Position numbers and translations under genes: made by a program. A model generated the notes under the pieces. The model made no database searches and had not been told where the DNA came from. It saw only the letters and a list, made by a program, of their open reading frames with translations. Positions 18,766 to 27,869 of a stretch of 64,000 bases of DNA are shown here, one piece after another. The stretch lies in NCBI GenBank assembly GCA_028293625.1, contig JAQGOL010000029.1, positions 186,001 to 250,000 of the forward strand. The letters run 5' to 3'. The stretch's first letter is position 1. Each line of letters opens with the position of its first letter. This DNA is from Chthoniobacteraceae bacterium. Lineage in GTDB: Bacteria; Verrucomicrobiota; Verrucomicrobiia; Chthoniobacterales; Chthoniobacteraceae.

Positions 18766-19137
18766 TTATGGAATCCGCCATCCGAGCCAGCGTTCGGCAT
18801 CGACGTGATCGTTGAATGCGGCGATGCTGCAAAAACCGGCGGCGAGCTGGGCGAGCATATGGATGATGCCGTTGGCAGTGTCGCCCGATGTCACGACAGC
18901 CGTCTGCCCCAGGCTCGACTCCTTTCCCATCTGTGCAAGGAGCTCCATGAAACGCTGGGCATCGGTGGGAAGAAGATCAAAAACAGCCTCGGTGGCGTCG
19001 GCCAGAAGCTGGAAGTGCAGGGTGCCGTGCCTGGCTGAGTCAGCGAGAATTTCCGCGATCTCGGCAAAGCCGATGCGTCCGGTGTGCCTGGTATACAAAC
19101 GCCGATTCGCACGATCTATGTCCCATGAAACTCTCAT
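18766..19137 (-). CDS. Small hypothetical protein, SpoIIAA/STAS-like layout
   Basis: 123 residues, no signal peptide or membrane segment. The chain begins with a beta-hairpin (VSWDIDRANRRLYTRHTGRI) followed by a helix-strand pattern (LHFQLLADATEAVFDLLPTD) as in SpoIIAA-like proteins that bind membranes or partner kinases. I cannot name a specific family. It sits 63 bp upstream of the class C hydrolase on the same strand and could share its transcript. Frame use and amino-acid mix look like a real gene. Confidence 0.65.
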   Translation of the reverse strand: MRVSWDIDRANRRLYTRHTGRIGFAEIAEILADSARHGTLHFQLLADATEAVFDLLPTDAQRFMELLAQMGKESSLGQTAVVTSGDTANGIIHMLAQLAAGFCSIAAFNDHVDAERWLGWRIP

Positions 19138-19323
19138 CGCATTTCTTTATAGCATTGGGCAGACCACATGAGCGATCGATCGGTTTTTTGGGGAGGGGCT
19201 GTTGCCGAAAAAGAGGGGAGAATTCAGATTACAGAGGAATAAGCGTAGGCTGGCCAAGCTGAAAACGGAATCGCGATTGTATTTGTGTCCGGTGGCTTTT
19301 TGCGGCGCTGAGTGGAACACGTG

Positions 19324-20556
19324 TCAGCGAGATTCCGAAACGGGCTTAATGCTCGGGGGCTGTGCGCCAAGCAGGATCGGAGGAGATGCTCCTGTCATCT
19401 TAGGCTCAACCAGCATGCGATCCTGCAGATCATCGCTCGGATTCATCACGATCAATTCTTTTTCCTGCAGACCGGCCATCACTTCGAGACTGGTTCCAAA
19501 ATCGCGCCCGATCTGAATGGTTTGCCAGCGCACCCGGCGATCGGATTCGACGATGGCGACCTGCGGACCTTCGGAATGAAACAGGACCGTATTAGCAGGG
19601 ACGACGATGGGCGGACTTTCGTCTTTGAGGACAAACTTTACCTGCGCGTACATTCCGGCATAAAGGAGACGATCAGGATTGGGCAGCTGAACCTCGGTTA
19701 AGAGGGTGCGTGAAGCGGGATCCAGAACCCCGGCCGTGCGGGCAACCTTGGCGTTGAATTGGCGGCCCGGCAGTTCCTGAATGAGAACGGCAGCCGGAAT
19801 TCCTTCCCGAATTGATGCGGCATTGGATTGCGGCACGTTGATATAGATTCGCAGAGGATCGGTGCGCGCGAGGCTGAACAATACAGTGCCGATGGTTCCA
19901 CTTCCGGCGGAGACCAGTGCTCCGGCATCGAGCCGCCGGGTGGTGATGGTACCGGCAAAGGGCGCCACGATCGTTTTGAATCCCTGCAACTGTTCAAGCC
20001 TCGCGACGTTGGCCTGACCTGCCACCGTGTTGGCAATGGATACCTGCGAAGTCGATTGCTTTTCGTCGTTTTCCTGGGGAGCCACCACTCGCTTTTGCGC
20101 CATTTCGCTCCAGCGCTGGGCGGTGATGCGGGCCAATTCCTGATTGGCCTGAAGCTGCCTGAGGGTGGCTCGTGCCTGCGCGAGTTCCTGGTCGACTTCC
20201 GGCGTTTCAATTTGCGCGAGGACCTGGCCGGCTTTTACTTCATCGCCGATATCGACCAGCCAACGACCGAGATACCCGTTTGTTCGCGCGTAGATGGTGG
20301 TTTGCTCATACGCCTGGATATTGGCTGGCAACAGTAAAGAATGGGGCTGCTCGTCGCGGCTCACACTGATGACGTTGACGGTGGTCTGGGACATTCCCTG
20401 TGAGAAGCGATTGCGTGCGTGGCGCAATTGCACATGACGCCATGCGCCGACCACAATCAAGGCCGCCAGCACCATGACGATCAGCAGCGGCAGCCAGATC
20501 GCAATCCGTCGCTGAGGCGGATGAAGTTTGTTGGATTGATTGAGAGGTTTGCTCAT
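19324..20556 (-). CDS. RND efflux periplasmic adaptor (membrane fusion protein)
   Basis: 410 residues. One N-terminal membrane helix (IAIWLPLLIVMVLAALIVVGAW, about 19-40) anchors a periplasmic chain with the usual hairpin-lipoyl-beta-barrel order: LGRWLVDIGDEVKAGQVLAQIETPEVDQ (lipoyl half 1), an alpha-hairpin rich in Gln/Ala/Arg (about 120-190), FKTIVAPFAGTITTRRLDAG (lipoyl half 2), then barrel and membrane-proximal domains. It links the inner-membrane pump to an outer-membrane channel. Its ATG overlaps the stop of the permease gene (ATGA), so the pair is translationally coupled. No TolC-like gene is in the window. Confidence 0.95.
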   Translation of the reverse strand: MSKPLNQSNKLHPPQRRIAIWLPLLIVMVLAALIVVGAWRHVQLRHARNRFSQGMSQTTVNVISVSRDEQPHSLLLPANIQAYEQTTIYARTNGYLGRWLVDIGDEVKAGQVLAQIETPEVDQELAQARATLRQLQANQELARITAQRWSEMAQKRVVAPQENDEKQSTSQVSIANTVAGQANVARLEQLQGFKTIVAPFAGTITTRRLDAGALVSAGSGTIGTVLFSLARTDPLRIYINVPQSNAASIREGIPAAVLIQELPGRQFNAKVARTAGVLDPASRTLLTEVQLPNPDRLLYAGMYAQVKFVLKDESPPIVVPANTVLFHSEGPQVAIVESDRRVRWQTIQIGRDFGTSLEVMAGLQEKELIVMNPSDDLQDRMLVEPKMTGASPPILLGAQPPSIKPVSESR

Positions 20557-23500
20557 CCTTTTGCCTCCTCGAGGCCTTGTGTGGCTTCGCGTTCAAATTC
20601 CTCGTCCTGATCGCACGAAAACTCCTTTTTTCGCAGGACGCTGTAAACCACAGGCACAAAGAACAGGGTGGCAAAAGTCGCGATAAGCAGACCGCCGATA
20701 ACGGCCCGGCCAAGCGGCGCATTTTGCTCGCCGCCTTCCCCGAGACCGAGCGACATCGGCAGCATGCCGATCATCATCGCAAGCGCTGTCATGAGCACCG
20801 GGCGCAGTCGCGTATAACCAGCCGAATGCGCCGCCTCCATGGCATCCTTGCTCCCTTCGCATCGCTCGTCATTGGCGAAGGTCACCAGGAGGATGCTGTT
20901 GGAAGTGGCCACGCCGATGGCCATAATGGCACCCATCAGCGATGGAACATTGATCGTGGTGCCGGTGACAAAAAGCATCCAGAGAATGCCGCAAATGGCG
21001 CCGGGCAACGCCGTGATGATAATCAACGGATCGGTCCACGACTGGAAATTGACCACCATCAAAAAGTAAACCAGAACGATGGCGAAAAGGATTCCGCCCC
21101 CGAGCCCAAGGAATGAACGATTCATGCTTTCGACCTGGCCGCGTAGTGTGACGGTGGAGCCGCGCGGAAGATGCGGGCGAATCTCCTCCAGCACTTTTTC
21201 GATTTCAGTCGCGATCCCGCCCAGGTCGCGATCCTGCGCACTTGCGAGAATATTGAGGACGGGCTGAACGTTATAATGATTGACGATGACCGGCGATTCA
21301 CCGCGCTCAAAGGTGGCCAGGTTGCCAAGCAACTGCGGCGCGGCCAGACCGGAGGCTGTCACCGGGGTGTTGTGCAACGCATCCAGGGTCTCCATTTTGT
21401 ATTGGGGCGTCTGGACTGCGACCTGGTAATTGACCCCGGTCTGGAAGTTCAGCCAGAAGTTCGGGGCCGTCTGTCCGCTTGAACTCAGTGAAATAAGGAC
21501 CGCCCCGGCGACTCCGCGCTGCGTCAGTCCGATCTGGTCGGCTCGCGTGCGGTCGACGTTGACGCGCAATTCCGGCCCGTGCACCTGCTGATGAAGATGG
21601 ACATCGACTGCCCCGGATATTTTTTCCACCCGCGCCTCGATTTGCTTGGCGATCGCATAATTGCCGGGGTCGCGTCCGATCAGTTGGATATCGATCGGCG
21701 CGGGCAGCCCGAAATTCAGGATCTGGCTGACAATGTCCGGCGCCGCGAAGTAGAACTCCATGTCGGGAAACTCGCGATGCAGCTTTACGCGCAGGATCTG
21801 CATATAGTGCCGGGTTGGCCCGTGGTGCTCCGGATTAAGCGCGACAAGAATCTCACCATCGGCGGCGCTAACCGTGGCGTTATCGCTGAAGGCCAGGTTA
21901 ATGCCGCTGTTTGGCAGGCCGATATTATCGAGAATAGTATGAATTTCGTCAGCCGGGATGGTTTCCCGAATAGCGCGTCCGACTTCAAGAAAGCGGGCTT
22001 CGGTGGCTTCCAGGCGCGACCCGACCGGTGCCCGCACATGGAGCCGGAACTGGCCGGAATCAACACTCGGAAAGAAGTCCTGGCCAAGAAACGGCACGAG
22101 CGCCAAAGAGCCAACCAGCAACGCGCCCATAAGCAAAACGACCAGGCGCCGATGGTGCAGCGACCAAAGCAACGCATCGCTGTAATGGTCCCGCATCCGC
22201 TCGAAGCCGTGGTTAAACCGGTCATGGATACGGCCAAAGAAAGAGCGGTGCGGCTCTTCATGCGGATGAGCCCGGAGCAGGAATTTCACCATGGTCGGCA
22301 CCACAGTCCGGGAAAGGAAATACGATGCGAGCATGGCAAAGATCACTCCCATGGCCAGTGGCTGGAACAGGAACTTTGCGGTGCCACTCAGGAAGAAGAT
22401 CGGCACGAAAACAATGCAGATGCAAAGGGTGGAGACAAACGCCGGCACCGCGATTTGCTGCGCTCCATCCAGGATGGCGCGGACCATCGGCTTGCCCATG
22501 GCGAGGTTGCGATGGATGTTCTCAATCTCAACGGTTGCATCATCAACCAGGATGCCGACCGCCAGGGCCAGGCCGCCCAGGGTCATGATGTTGAGCGTTT
22601 GCCCCAGCGCACTTAAAAGAATGACGGAACAGAGAATCGAGAGCGGGATCGAGGTGGCGACCACCAGCGTGCTGCGCCAACTCCCCAGGAAGAGCAGGAT
22701 CATGAGCGCGGTCAGACAGGCTGCGATGACCCCTTCCCGCAGGACCCCATTCACCGAGGCCCGGACAAAGAGCGATTGATCAAACAACTGCGAGATTTCC
22801 AGTTCCGGCGGGAGCGTCGCCTCAATGGCGGGCAACGCGATTTTCACCCGTTTGATAATGTCGATTGTTGAGGCATTCGCCGCTTTGAGCACGGTCAGAA
22901 GCGCTGAACGGACCCGGTTTTGAGTCACGATATTGGTCTGCACCGCAAAACCGTCCCGGACATGCCCGATATCCCGCATATAAACCGTCGCGCCATTGAC
23001 TTGCTTGATTGGCAGATCGTTGAGCGCCTCAAAGAGCAACGGACTTCCATTGAGGCGCACGTTATATTCCCGTTCGCCGATCTTCTGCGAGCCAGCGGGG
23101 AGAATCACATTTTGTGCGGTGATTGCATCGCTCACATCGGAAGGCGAAAGCCCTTTGGCAAAGAGCTTTTGCGGATCGAGATCGATCATGATCTGGCGCG
23201 CTTTGCCTCCGTATGGCAACGGCACCTGCGCCCCTTGCACAGTGGCCAGTTGGGTTCTTATGAAGTTTAACCCAATGTCGTAGAGTTGTTGCTCAGATAA
23301 GGTTTTGCTGCTGATGCCCAGCTGCAGAATCGGCACATTGGAGGCGCTGAATTGCACGATCAGAGGCGGCGTGCTCCCTGGCGGCATCGTGCGCAAAAGG
23401 GTCTGGCAAATGGAGGTGATTTGCGCCACTCCGGCCTCCACTTTGGCGCCCTCGTGGAAGTAGACCTTGATGACCGCCACCCCATTGTAAGATTGCGACT

Positions 23501-23744
23501 CGATATGCTCGATGTCATTGACCGTGGTCGTCATGGCCCGTTCGGTGACGGTCACGAAACGTTTTTCCATTTCCTCGGGAGCCACGCCTGCAAAGCTCCA
23601 GATTACGCTGACAACAGGAATGTTGATGGCTGGAAAGATGTCGGTTGCCATCCGCGAGATCGTCACAATCCCGAGCAGAACGATTAAAATCGCCATCACC
23701 GTAAAACTATACGGGCGGCGTAGCGCTAGACGGACAATCCACAT
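20553..23744 (-). CDS. RND efflux permease (AcrB/HAE1-like)
   Basis: 1063 residues. The start at 23744 is fixed by a strong Shine-Dalgarno (GGAGG just before GGTTATG) and by the typical first helix MWIVRLALRRPYSF; the open frame continues to 23813 only through the G/A-rich leader. Twelve membrane helices in two halves with two large periplasmic loops. The proton-relay acidic pair of TM4 is present (GILVDDATVEIENIHR). DIFPAINIPVVSVIW and the helix-7 region VLLMGALLVGSLALVPF are also typical. It is the first gene of a two-gene pump operon. Substrate unknown; the class exports drugs, solvents or dyes, and metal-type CzcA features are not seen. The leader carries an unusual T9-G8 tract. Confidence 0.95.
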   Translation of the reverse strand: MWIVRLALRRPYSFTVMAILIVLLGIVTISRMATDIFPAINIPVVSVIWSFAGVAPEEMEKRFVTVTERAMTTTVNDIEHIESQSYNGVAVIKVYFHEGAKVEAGVAQITSICQTLLRTMPPGSTPPLIVQFSASNVPILQLGISSKTLSEQQLYDIGLNFIRTQLATVQGAQVPLPYGGKARQIMIDLDPQKLFAKGLSPSDVSDAITAQNVILPAGSQKIGEREYNVRLNGSPLLFEALNDLPIKQVNGATVYMRDIGHVRDGFAVQTNIVTQNRVRSALLTVLKAANASTIDIIKRVKIALPAIEATLPPELEISQLFDQSLFVRASVNGVLREGVIAACLTALMILLFLGSWRSTLVVATSIPLSILCSVILLSALGQTLNIMTLGGLALAVGILVDDATVEIENIHRNLAMGKPMVRAILDGAQQIAVPAFVSTLCICIVFVPIFFLSGTAKFLFQPLAMGVIFAMLASYFLSRTVVPTMVKFLLRAHPHEEPHRSFFGRIHDRFNHGFERMRDHYSDALLWSLHHRRLVVLLMGALLVGSLALVPFLGQDFFPSVDSGQFRLHVRAPVGSRLEATEARFLEVGRAIRETIPADEIHTILDNIGLPNSGINLAFSDNATVSAADGEILVALNPEHHGPTRHYMQILRVKLHREFPDMEFYFAAPDIVSQILNFGLPAPIDIQLIGRDPGNYAIAKQIEARVEKISGAVDVHLHQQVHGPELRVNVDRTRADQIGLTQRGVAGAVLISLSSSGQTAPNFWLNFQTGVNYQVAVQTPQYKMETLDALHNTPVTASGLAAPQLLGNLATFERGESPVIVNHYNVQPVLNILASAQDRDLGGIATEIEKVLEEIRPHLPRGSTVTLRGQVESMNRSFLGLGGGILFAIVLVYFLMVVNFQSWTDPLIIITALPGAICGILWMLFVTGTTINVPSLMGAIMAIGVATSNSILLVTFANDERCEGSKDAMEAAHSAGYTRLRPVLMTALAMMIGMLPMSLGLGEGGEQNAPLGRAVIGGLLIATFATLFFVPVVYSVLRKKEFSCDQDEEFEREATQGLEEAKG

Positions 23745-23760
23745 AACCCCTCCTTTTCCT

Positions 23761-23777
23761 CCCCCCCCAAAAAAAAA
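23761..23777 (-). repeat. Adjacent homopolymers (G8 and T9 on the coding strand) in the RND leader
   Basis: Plus strand reads eight C then nine A. On the minus strand this is T9-G8 ending about 17 bp before the RND start codon, immediately upstream of the Shine-Dalgarno. Such tracts slip during replication. The position is untranslated leader if the start at 23744 is right. Confidence 0.6.
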
Positions 23778-24026
23778 TCGCTCGCCGGGCCCGAAGTGGC
23801 CGCCCGTGGGCAAATTGTCGATGTGGCCGGTTTCATCCGCACATTGTCGAATCCGACCCTCATTTTGGGATCATGGCGGGATTGGCGGAAAAATAAGCGT
23901 GGGAGAGGATTACGGGCGCGGATTTTCAAAAACCGTCTAATTGATAAGGCGCTCCTAGACTCGACAAGAAGCCGAAGTCCGGCCAATCAAAAGACGCCCC
24001 TCTTACCCGCTGAATTTTCCCAACGA

Positions 24027-27000
24027 ATGAAACGATTCCTCCTTTCCCGAATTACCCCCCTGGCCATCGGCCTGGTCCCCCTGGCACTGCACGCTGAACC
24101 ACAGTGGATCTGGAGCTCCACCCAGGCAAAGCCGAACGAAAAACAGACTTTCCAGCGCACCTTTACCATTGCCGGCGACGTCAAATCAGCCACGCTTGCT
24201 CTCAGTTGCGACAACGGGTCGACGGCGTTCATCAACGGAAAAACAGCGGCGGAGAATGCCGATTGGTCTTCCCCGGTGAAAAACGATGTCACCAAATTGC
24301 TTAAGCCCGGGCAGAACGAACTCCGCATTGATGGGCGCAATATCGATGGCGTGGCGGCCCTGGTCGCGATCCTCACGATCCAAACCGCTGATGGCAAAAA
24401 AGAGGTGATCGAGACCGGTCCTGACTGGAAGGTCGCAGCCGCAGGCACTTCTGAATTCAAACCGGCGGTGGCGATTGCCAAATACGGGGCGGCACCGTGG
24501 GGCGATGTCTTTAGAGACGGCGGAAAAAAGGTGGCGGCGGGCGTGGCGCCCAATCCGGCGGAGATTAACGTGCCGGAAGGATTTAAGGTTGAGCTCCTTT
24601 ACACGGTGCCCAAAGAGGTGCAGGGCTCATGGGTCAGCATGACGGTGGATCCCAAAGGACGCTTGATTACGGGTGACCAGTACGGCGGTCTTTATTTGAT
24701 TACACCGCCTCCCATCGGTTCCTCCGAGGAAATCAAGGTGGAGCCGATCAATATCCCGATCGGCGGAGCGCACGGTTTGCTTTACGCTTTCAACAGCCTT
24801 TACGTCATGGTCAACGAGAAGGCGGAGACCGGCCTCTGGCGGCTGCGCGACACCGATGGCAATGATCATTTCGCCGCGCCCGAGTTGTTGCGCAAGATTC
24901 CCGGAGGCGGCGAGCACGGCCCGCATAACGTTGTCCTTGGGCCCGATGGCAAGTCGCTCTATTTCGCGGCCGGCAACCATACGAAGCTCCCCGATCACAT
25001 GGAAAAATCGCGAGCCGTGGCGATTAATGAAGATCATCTCCTGCCCCGGATGTGGGACGCCAATGGACATGCGAAGGGAATCCTCGCGCCCGGCGGTTAC
25101 ACGGCCAGGACTGATCCCGATGGCAAGACGGTGGAACTCTTTTCCGCCGGGTTCCGCAATCACTACGACATTGCGTTTGACCCGAACGGCGAGCTCTTTA
25201 CCTACGACAGCGACATGGAATGGGACATGGGTTCGCCGTGGTATTTGCCGACACGGATTAATCATAGCGTCGATGGCGGCGATTATGGCTGGCGCAGCGG
25301 CGCGGGTCGTTGGCCGGCTTATTACGCCGACAGCTTGCCGGCCGTGGTCGACATAGGACCTGGTTCACCAACCGGCGTCGTATTTGGCACCGGGGCAAAG
25401 TTCCCGGCCAAATATCAACGGGCATTTTTCGGATGCGATTGGACCTACGGGACAATGTTCGCCATCCATTTGACTCCGGACGGCGCAAGCTTCCGCGGTG
25501 TGAAGGAAGAGTTCGTTTCGGGCAAAGCGTTGCCGTTGACCGACGTGATCATTCATCCCAAGGACGGGGCGATGTATTTTACGGTCGGCGGACGGCGGAC
25601 CCAATCGGCGCTCTATCGTGTGACCTACGTCGGGAAAGAAGCGACCACTCCGGCGTCTCGGATCGAGCCGACCAAGGAAGCGGGCTTGCGTCATGAACTT
25701 GAAAAACTGCACGAGGAAGGGACCGGGCTGGAGGCAATCGATAAGGCCTGGCCGTCGCTTGGCAATGCGGACCGGTTCATCCGATTTGCTGCGCGCGCGG
25801 CGATTGAACGGCAGCCCGCGGCAAAATGGGCGGATCGCGCATTGAGCGAAAAGAATCCGCAGGCAGCCATCGAAGCGCTGATTGCGCTGGCTCGGGTGGG
25901 CGATAAGTCGATGCAAGGGCGTTTGATTGAAGCGCTGGGCCAGCTCGATTTTGCGAAGCTGCCAGCCGATTTGCGTTTGCCGCTTTTGCGCGCCTGGGAA
26001 CTGGCATTCACCCGCATGGGCAAGCCGGAACCGGCGGTCTGCGCAAAGGTGGTTGCCAAGCTTGATCCGCTCTTCCCGAGCAATGATAACTTCGTGAACC
26101 GCGAACTGGTTTCGTTGCTGGTTTATCTTGATTCACCGACTGTCGTCGCCAAAACCGTGCCGCTCCTGAGCACCAGCCGCGATGATTACCAGGAGATCGC
26201 TTCTGAAGCACTCCTGGCTCGCAACAGCGGTTATGCTTCGGCGGTTTCCGAGACGAGCACGAGCCGCCCCAACCGCCAGCAAATCGCTTACGTTTATGCG
26301 TTGCGCAATGCGAAGGTTGGCTGGAATCCTGAATTGAAGAAGAGTTTCTTTGGCTGGTTCCCAACCACGCGCGGATGGAAAGGCGGCAATAGCTTTTCCA
26401 AGTTCCTCGACAATATGCGCACCGAAGCGCTCGCAAATTTTGTAAGCGACTCGGCCGAACGCACCGCCATGGATGAGCTCTCCAAAAAAGCGCCTCCCGT
26501 TGCCCCCGTTAACTTTGTCATCCCAAAAGGACCCGGCAAAAATTATACGGTCGATGACGTTGTCGCGCTGGCCAAGGATGGACTTCACGGCCGCAACTTC
26601 GAGCAGGGGAAGGCGATGTTTACCTCTACGCTTTGCAGCGCGTGCCATCATTTTAATGGCGAAGGCGGCAATGTCGGACCCGATATCACGGGTGCCGGGA
26701 GCCGCTACAGTGTGCGCGATCTGCTGGAAAACATCGTCGATCCTTCCAAGGTAATCAGCGACCAGTACGGCAGCGAGCAGATCGAACTGAAGGATGGCAG
26801 CCTCGTCATTGGCCGTGTGGCCTCGGAGGAAAAAGGAAAGCTCTCCGTCATGACGAGCCCGATGACGCCCGATGTGCAAATGACGATCAACGCTGCCGAT
26901 ATTAAATCGCGCGCTGTCTACCCGGTATCGATGATGCCGCCCGGACTGATCAATACGCTCAATTCCGAGGAGTTGCTTGACCTGCTTGCTTACGTGCAGT

Positions 27001-27038
27001 CAGCCGGCAATCCCAAAGACAAAGCGTTTGCCAAGTGA
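24027..27038 (+). CDS. Large PVC-type heme-binding protein (membrane-bound dehydrogenase domain plus CxxCH)
   Basis: 1003 residues from the ATG at 24027 with signal peptide (FLLSRITPLAIGLVPLALHA); the frame is open to 23796 but that part is not protein-like. Order: beta-sandwich domain after EPQWIWSS (about 24-180), a soluble dehydrogenase-like propeller region (about 190-560; GGEHGPHNVVLGPDG, FRNHYDIAFDPNGELF) matching the Pirellula/Verrucomicrobium N-terminal dehydrogenase type, a helical HEAT-like region (about 570-830), and a C-terminal heme c domain with CSACH at 870-874 followed by GGNVGPDITGAG and a Met-rich MMPPG that should give the sixth ligand. Periplasmic electron-transfer or sugar/alcohol oxidation is the family inference. 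It ends at a strong terminator. Confidence 0.92.
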   Translation: MKRFLLSRITPLAIGLVPLALHAEPQWIWSSTQAKPNEKQTFQRTFTIAGDVKSATLALSCDNGSTAFINGKTAAENADWSSPVKNDVTKLLKPGQNELRIDGRNIDGVAALVAILTIQTADGKKEVIETGPDWKVAAAGTSEFKPAVAIAKYGAAPWGDVFRDGGKKVAAGVAPNPAEINVPEGFKVELLYTVPKEVQGSWVSMTVDPKGRLITGDQYGGLYLITPPPIGSSEEIKVEPINIPIGGAHGLLYAFNSLYVMVNEKAETGLWRLRDTDGNDHFAAPELLRKIPGGGEHGPHNVVLGPDGKSLYFAAGNHTKLPDHMEKSRAVAINEDHLLPRMWDANGHAKGILAPGGYTARTDPDGKTVELFSAGFRNHYDIAFDPNGELFTYDSDMEWDMGSPWYLPTRINHSVDGGDYGWRSGAGRWPAYYADSLPAVVDIGPGSPTGVVFGTGAKFPAKYQRAFFGCDWTYGTMFAIHLTPDGASFRGVKEEFVSGKALPLTDVIIHPKDGAMYFTVGGRRTQSALYRVTYVGKEATTPASRIEPTKEAGLRHELEKLHEEGTGLEAIDKAWPSLGNADRFIRFAARAAIERQPAAKWADRALSEKNPQAAIEALIALARVGDKSMQGRLIEALGQLDFAKLPADLRLPLLRAWELAFTRMGKPEPAVCAKVVAKLDPLFPSNDNFVNRELVSLLVYLDSPTVVAKTVPLLSTSRDDYQEIASEALLARNSGYASAVSETSTSRPNRQQIAYVYALRNAKVGWNPELKKSFFGWFPTTRGWKGGNSFSKFLDNMRTEALANFVSDSAERTAMDELSKKAPPVAPVNFVIPKGPGKNYTVDDVVALAKDGLHGRNFEQGKAMFTSTLCSACHHFNGEGGNVGPDITGAGSRYSVRDLLENIVDPSKVISDQYGSEQIELKDGSLVIGRVASEEKGKLSVMTSPMTPDVQMTINAADIKSRAVYPVSMMPPGLINTLNSEELLDLLAYVQSAGNPKDKAFAK

Positions 27039-27128
27039 TCCGCGGTGGATTGATTTGTAAAAAAGATTGAAAATCCCCTTGCCTTAAAAAAGAGCTCGGA
27101 TAAGGTTCGCCTTGTTCTGGGGGGAACA

Positions 27129-27172
27129 GCGCGGGCGTCTGATCATTCGATCGGCGCCCGCGCATTTTTTTT
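27129..27172 (+). terminator. Rho-independent terminator after the heme protein gene
   Basis: Perfect 9-bp GC-rich stem GCGCGGGCG / CGCCCGCGC (27129-27137 with 27155-27163) followed by A then eight T. It lies 90 bp after the stop at 27038. Confidence 0.92.
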
Positions 27173-27192
27173 GCCTTGCCGCGCCTCCATTA

Positions 27193-27795
27193 TTATTGGC
27201 CGGTCGTGTCGGTAAAATGGAGGCGGGCGACAAAATCCGTGCGGATATCGGCGGATACAGCGGCGGTATTTTTACCCGCTGTATTGGCGGATTGCGTCCG
27301 GTCCTGGTCGTACGTCAACTGGTAGCCGGCCACAAACGCGAAGGGCGATCCGAACGTGTCGCTATGAAAACAGGAAAGTGACTTTGGCAGATTGCCGGGT
27401 TGCACGCCGCCCGGCAACAGCTGGATGAGCGATTTGGCTCCTTGAAAACGCACATGGCGCATGGCGAAATTTCGTGGACCATTGAAGCTCGAATCGCTGC
27501 TTGTAAGATAAACTGTATCTTTTGGAAGCGTGTTGAGCTCCGCGATCCCGTAATTGCGGCTGCCGTTGTCGAAAACGATTTTATTTTTGGTTTCGGCAAT
27601 GATGAGATTGCCGGCCAGCGTGTCGAAATCGAAGACAAAATAGATCTGGCAAACGGTACGCGTTGCCGCGATCCCGTTACCGCTGGTTCGAGTGCCTGAA
27701 CCTTTGTAAACCACCACGGTTGCTTCCGCCACGTTCAGCAGAGCAAAAAAAATCGTCGATGCCACGACCCATGCCAACCCATTGTTCCTGTTCAT
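27193..27795 (-). CDS. Exported hypothetical protein
   Basis: 200 residues with a signal peptide (AWVVASTIFFALLNVAEA, cleavage near position 26). The mature part is beta-rich (TVVVYKGSGTRTSGNG, IYFVFDFDTLAGNLIIAE), with no cysteine pairs or catalytic motif I can identify. The combination of a short Gly/Ser turn and YFVFDFDT resembles small exported proteins common in Verrucomicrobia, but I do not recognise a family. It starts 74 bp downstream of prfB on the same strand; a hairpin after prfB may separate the transcripts. Confidence 0.75.
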   Translation of the reverse strand: MNRNNGLAWVVASTIFFALLNVAEATVVVYKGSGTRTSGNGIAATRTVCQIYFVFDFDTLAGNLIIAETKNKIVFDNGSRNYGIAELNTLPKDTVYLTSSDSSFNGPRNFAMRHVRFQGAKSLIQLLPGGVQPGNLPKSLSCFHSDTFGSPFAFVAGYQLTYDQDRTQSANTAGKNTAAVSADIRTDFVARLHFTDTTGQ

Positions 27796-27850
27796 GATAC
27801 GCTACTTAGGCAACTCGCCAAAGGCAGCGCAAGTGGGGGGAAGGAGGGAA

Positions 27851-27867
27851 GCTTTCCGCAAGAAAGC
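27851..27867 (-). terminator. Possible weak terminator after prfB
   Basis: Stem GCTTTC / GAAAGC with a 5-nt loop starts 3 nt after the prfB stop on the minus strand and is followed by a pyrimidine-rich run (TTCCCTCCTTCC) rather than pure T. Confidence 0.4.
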
Positions 27868-27869
27868 CC

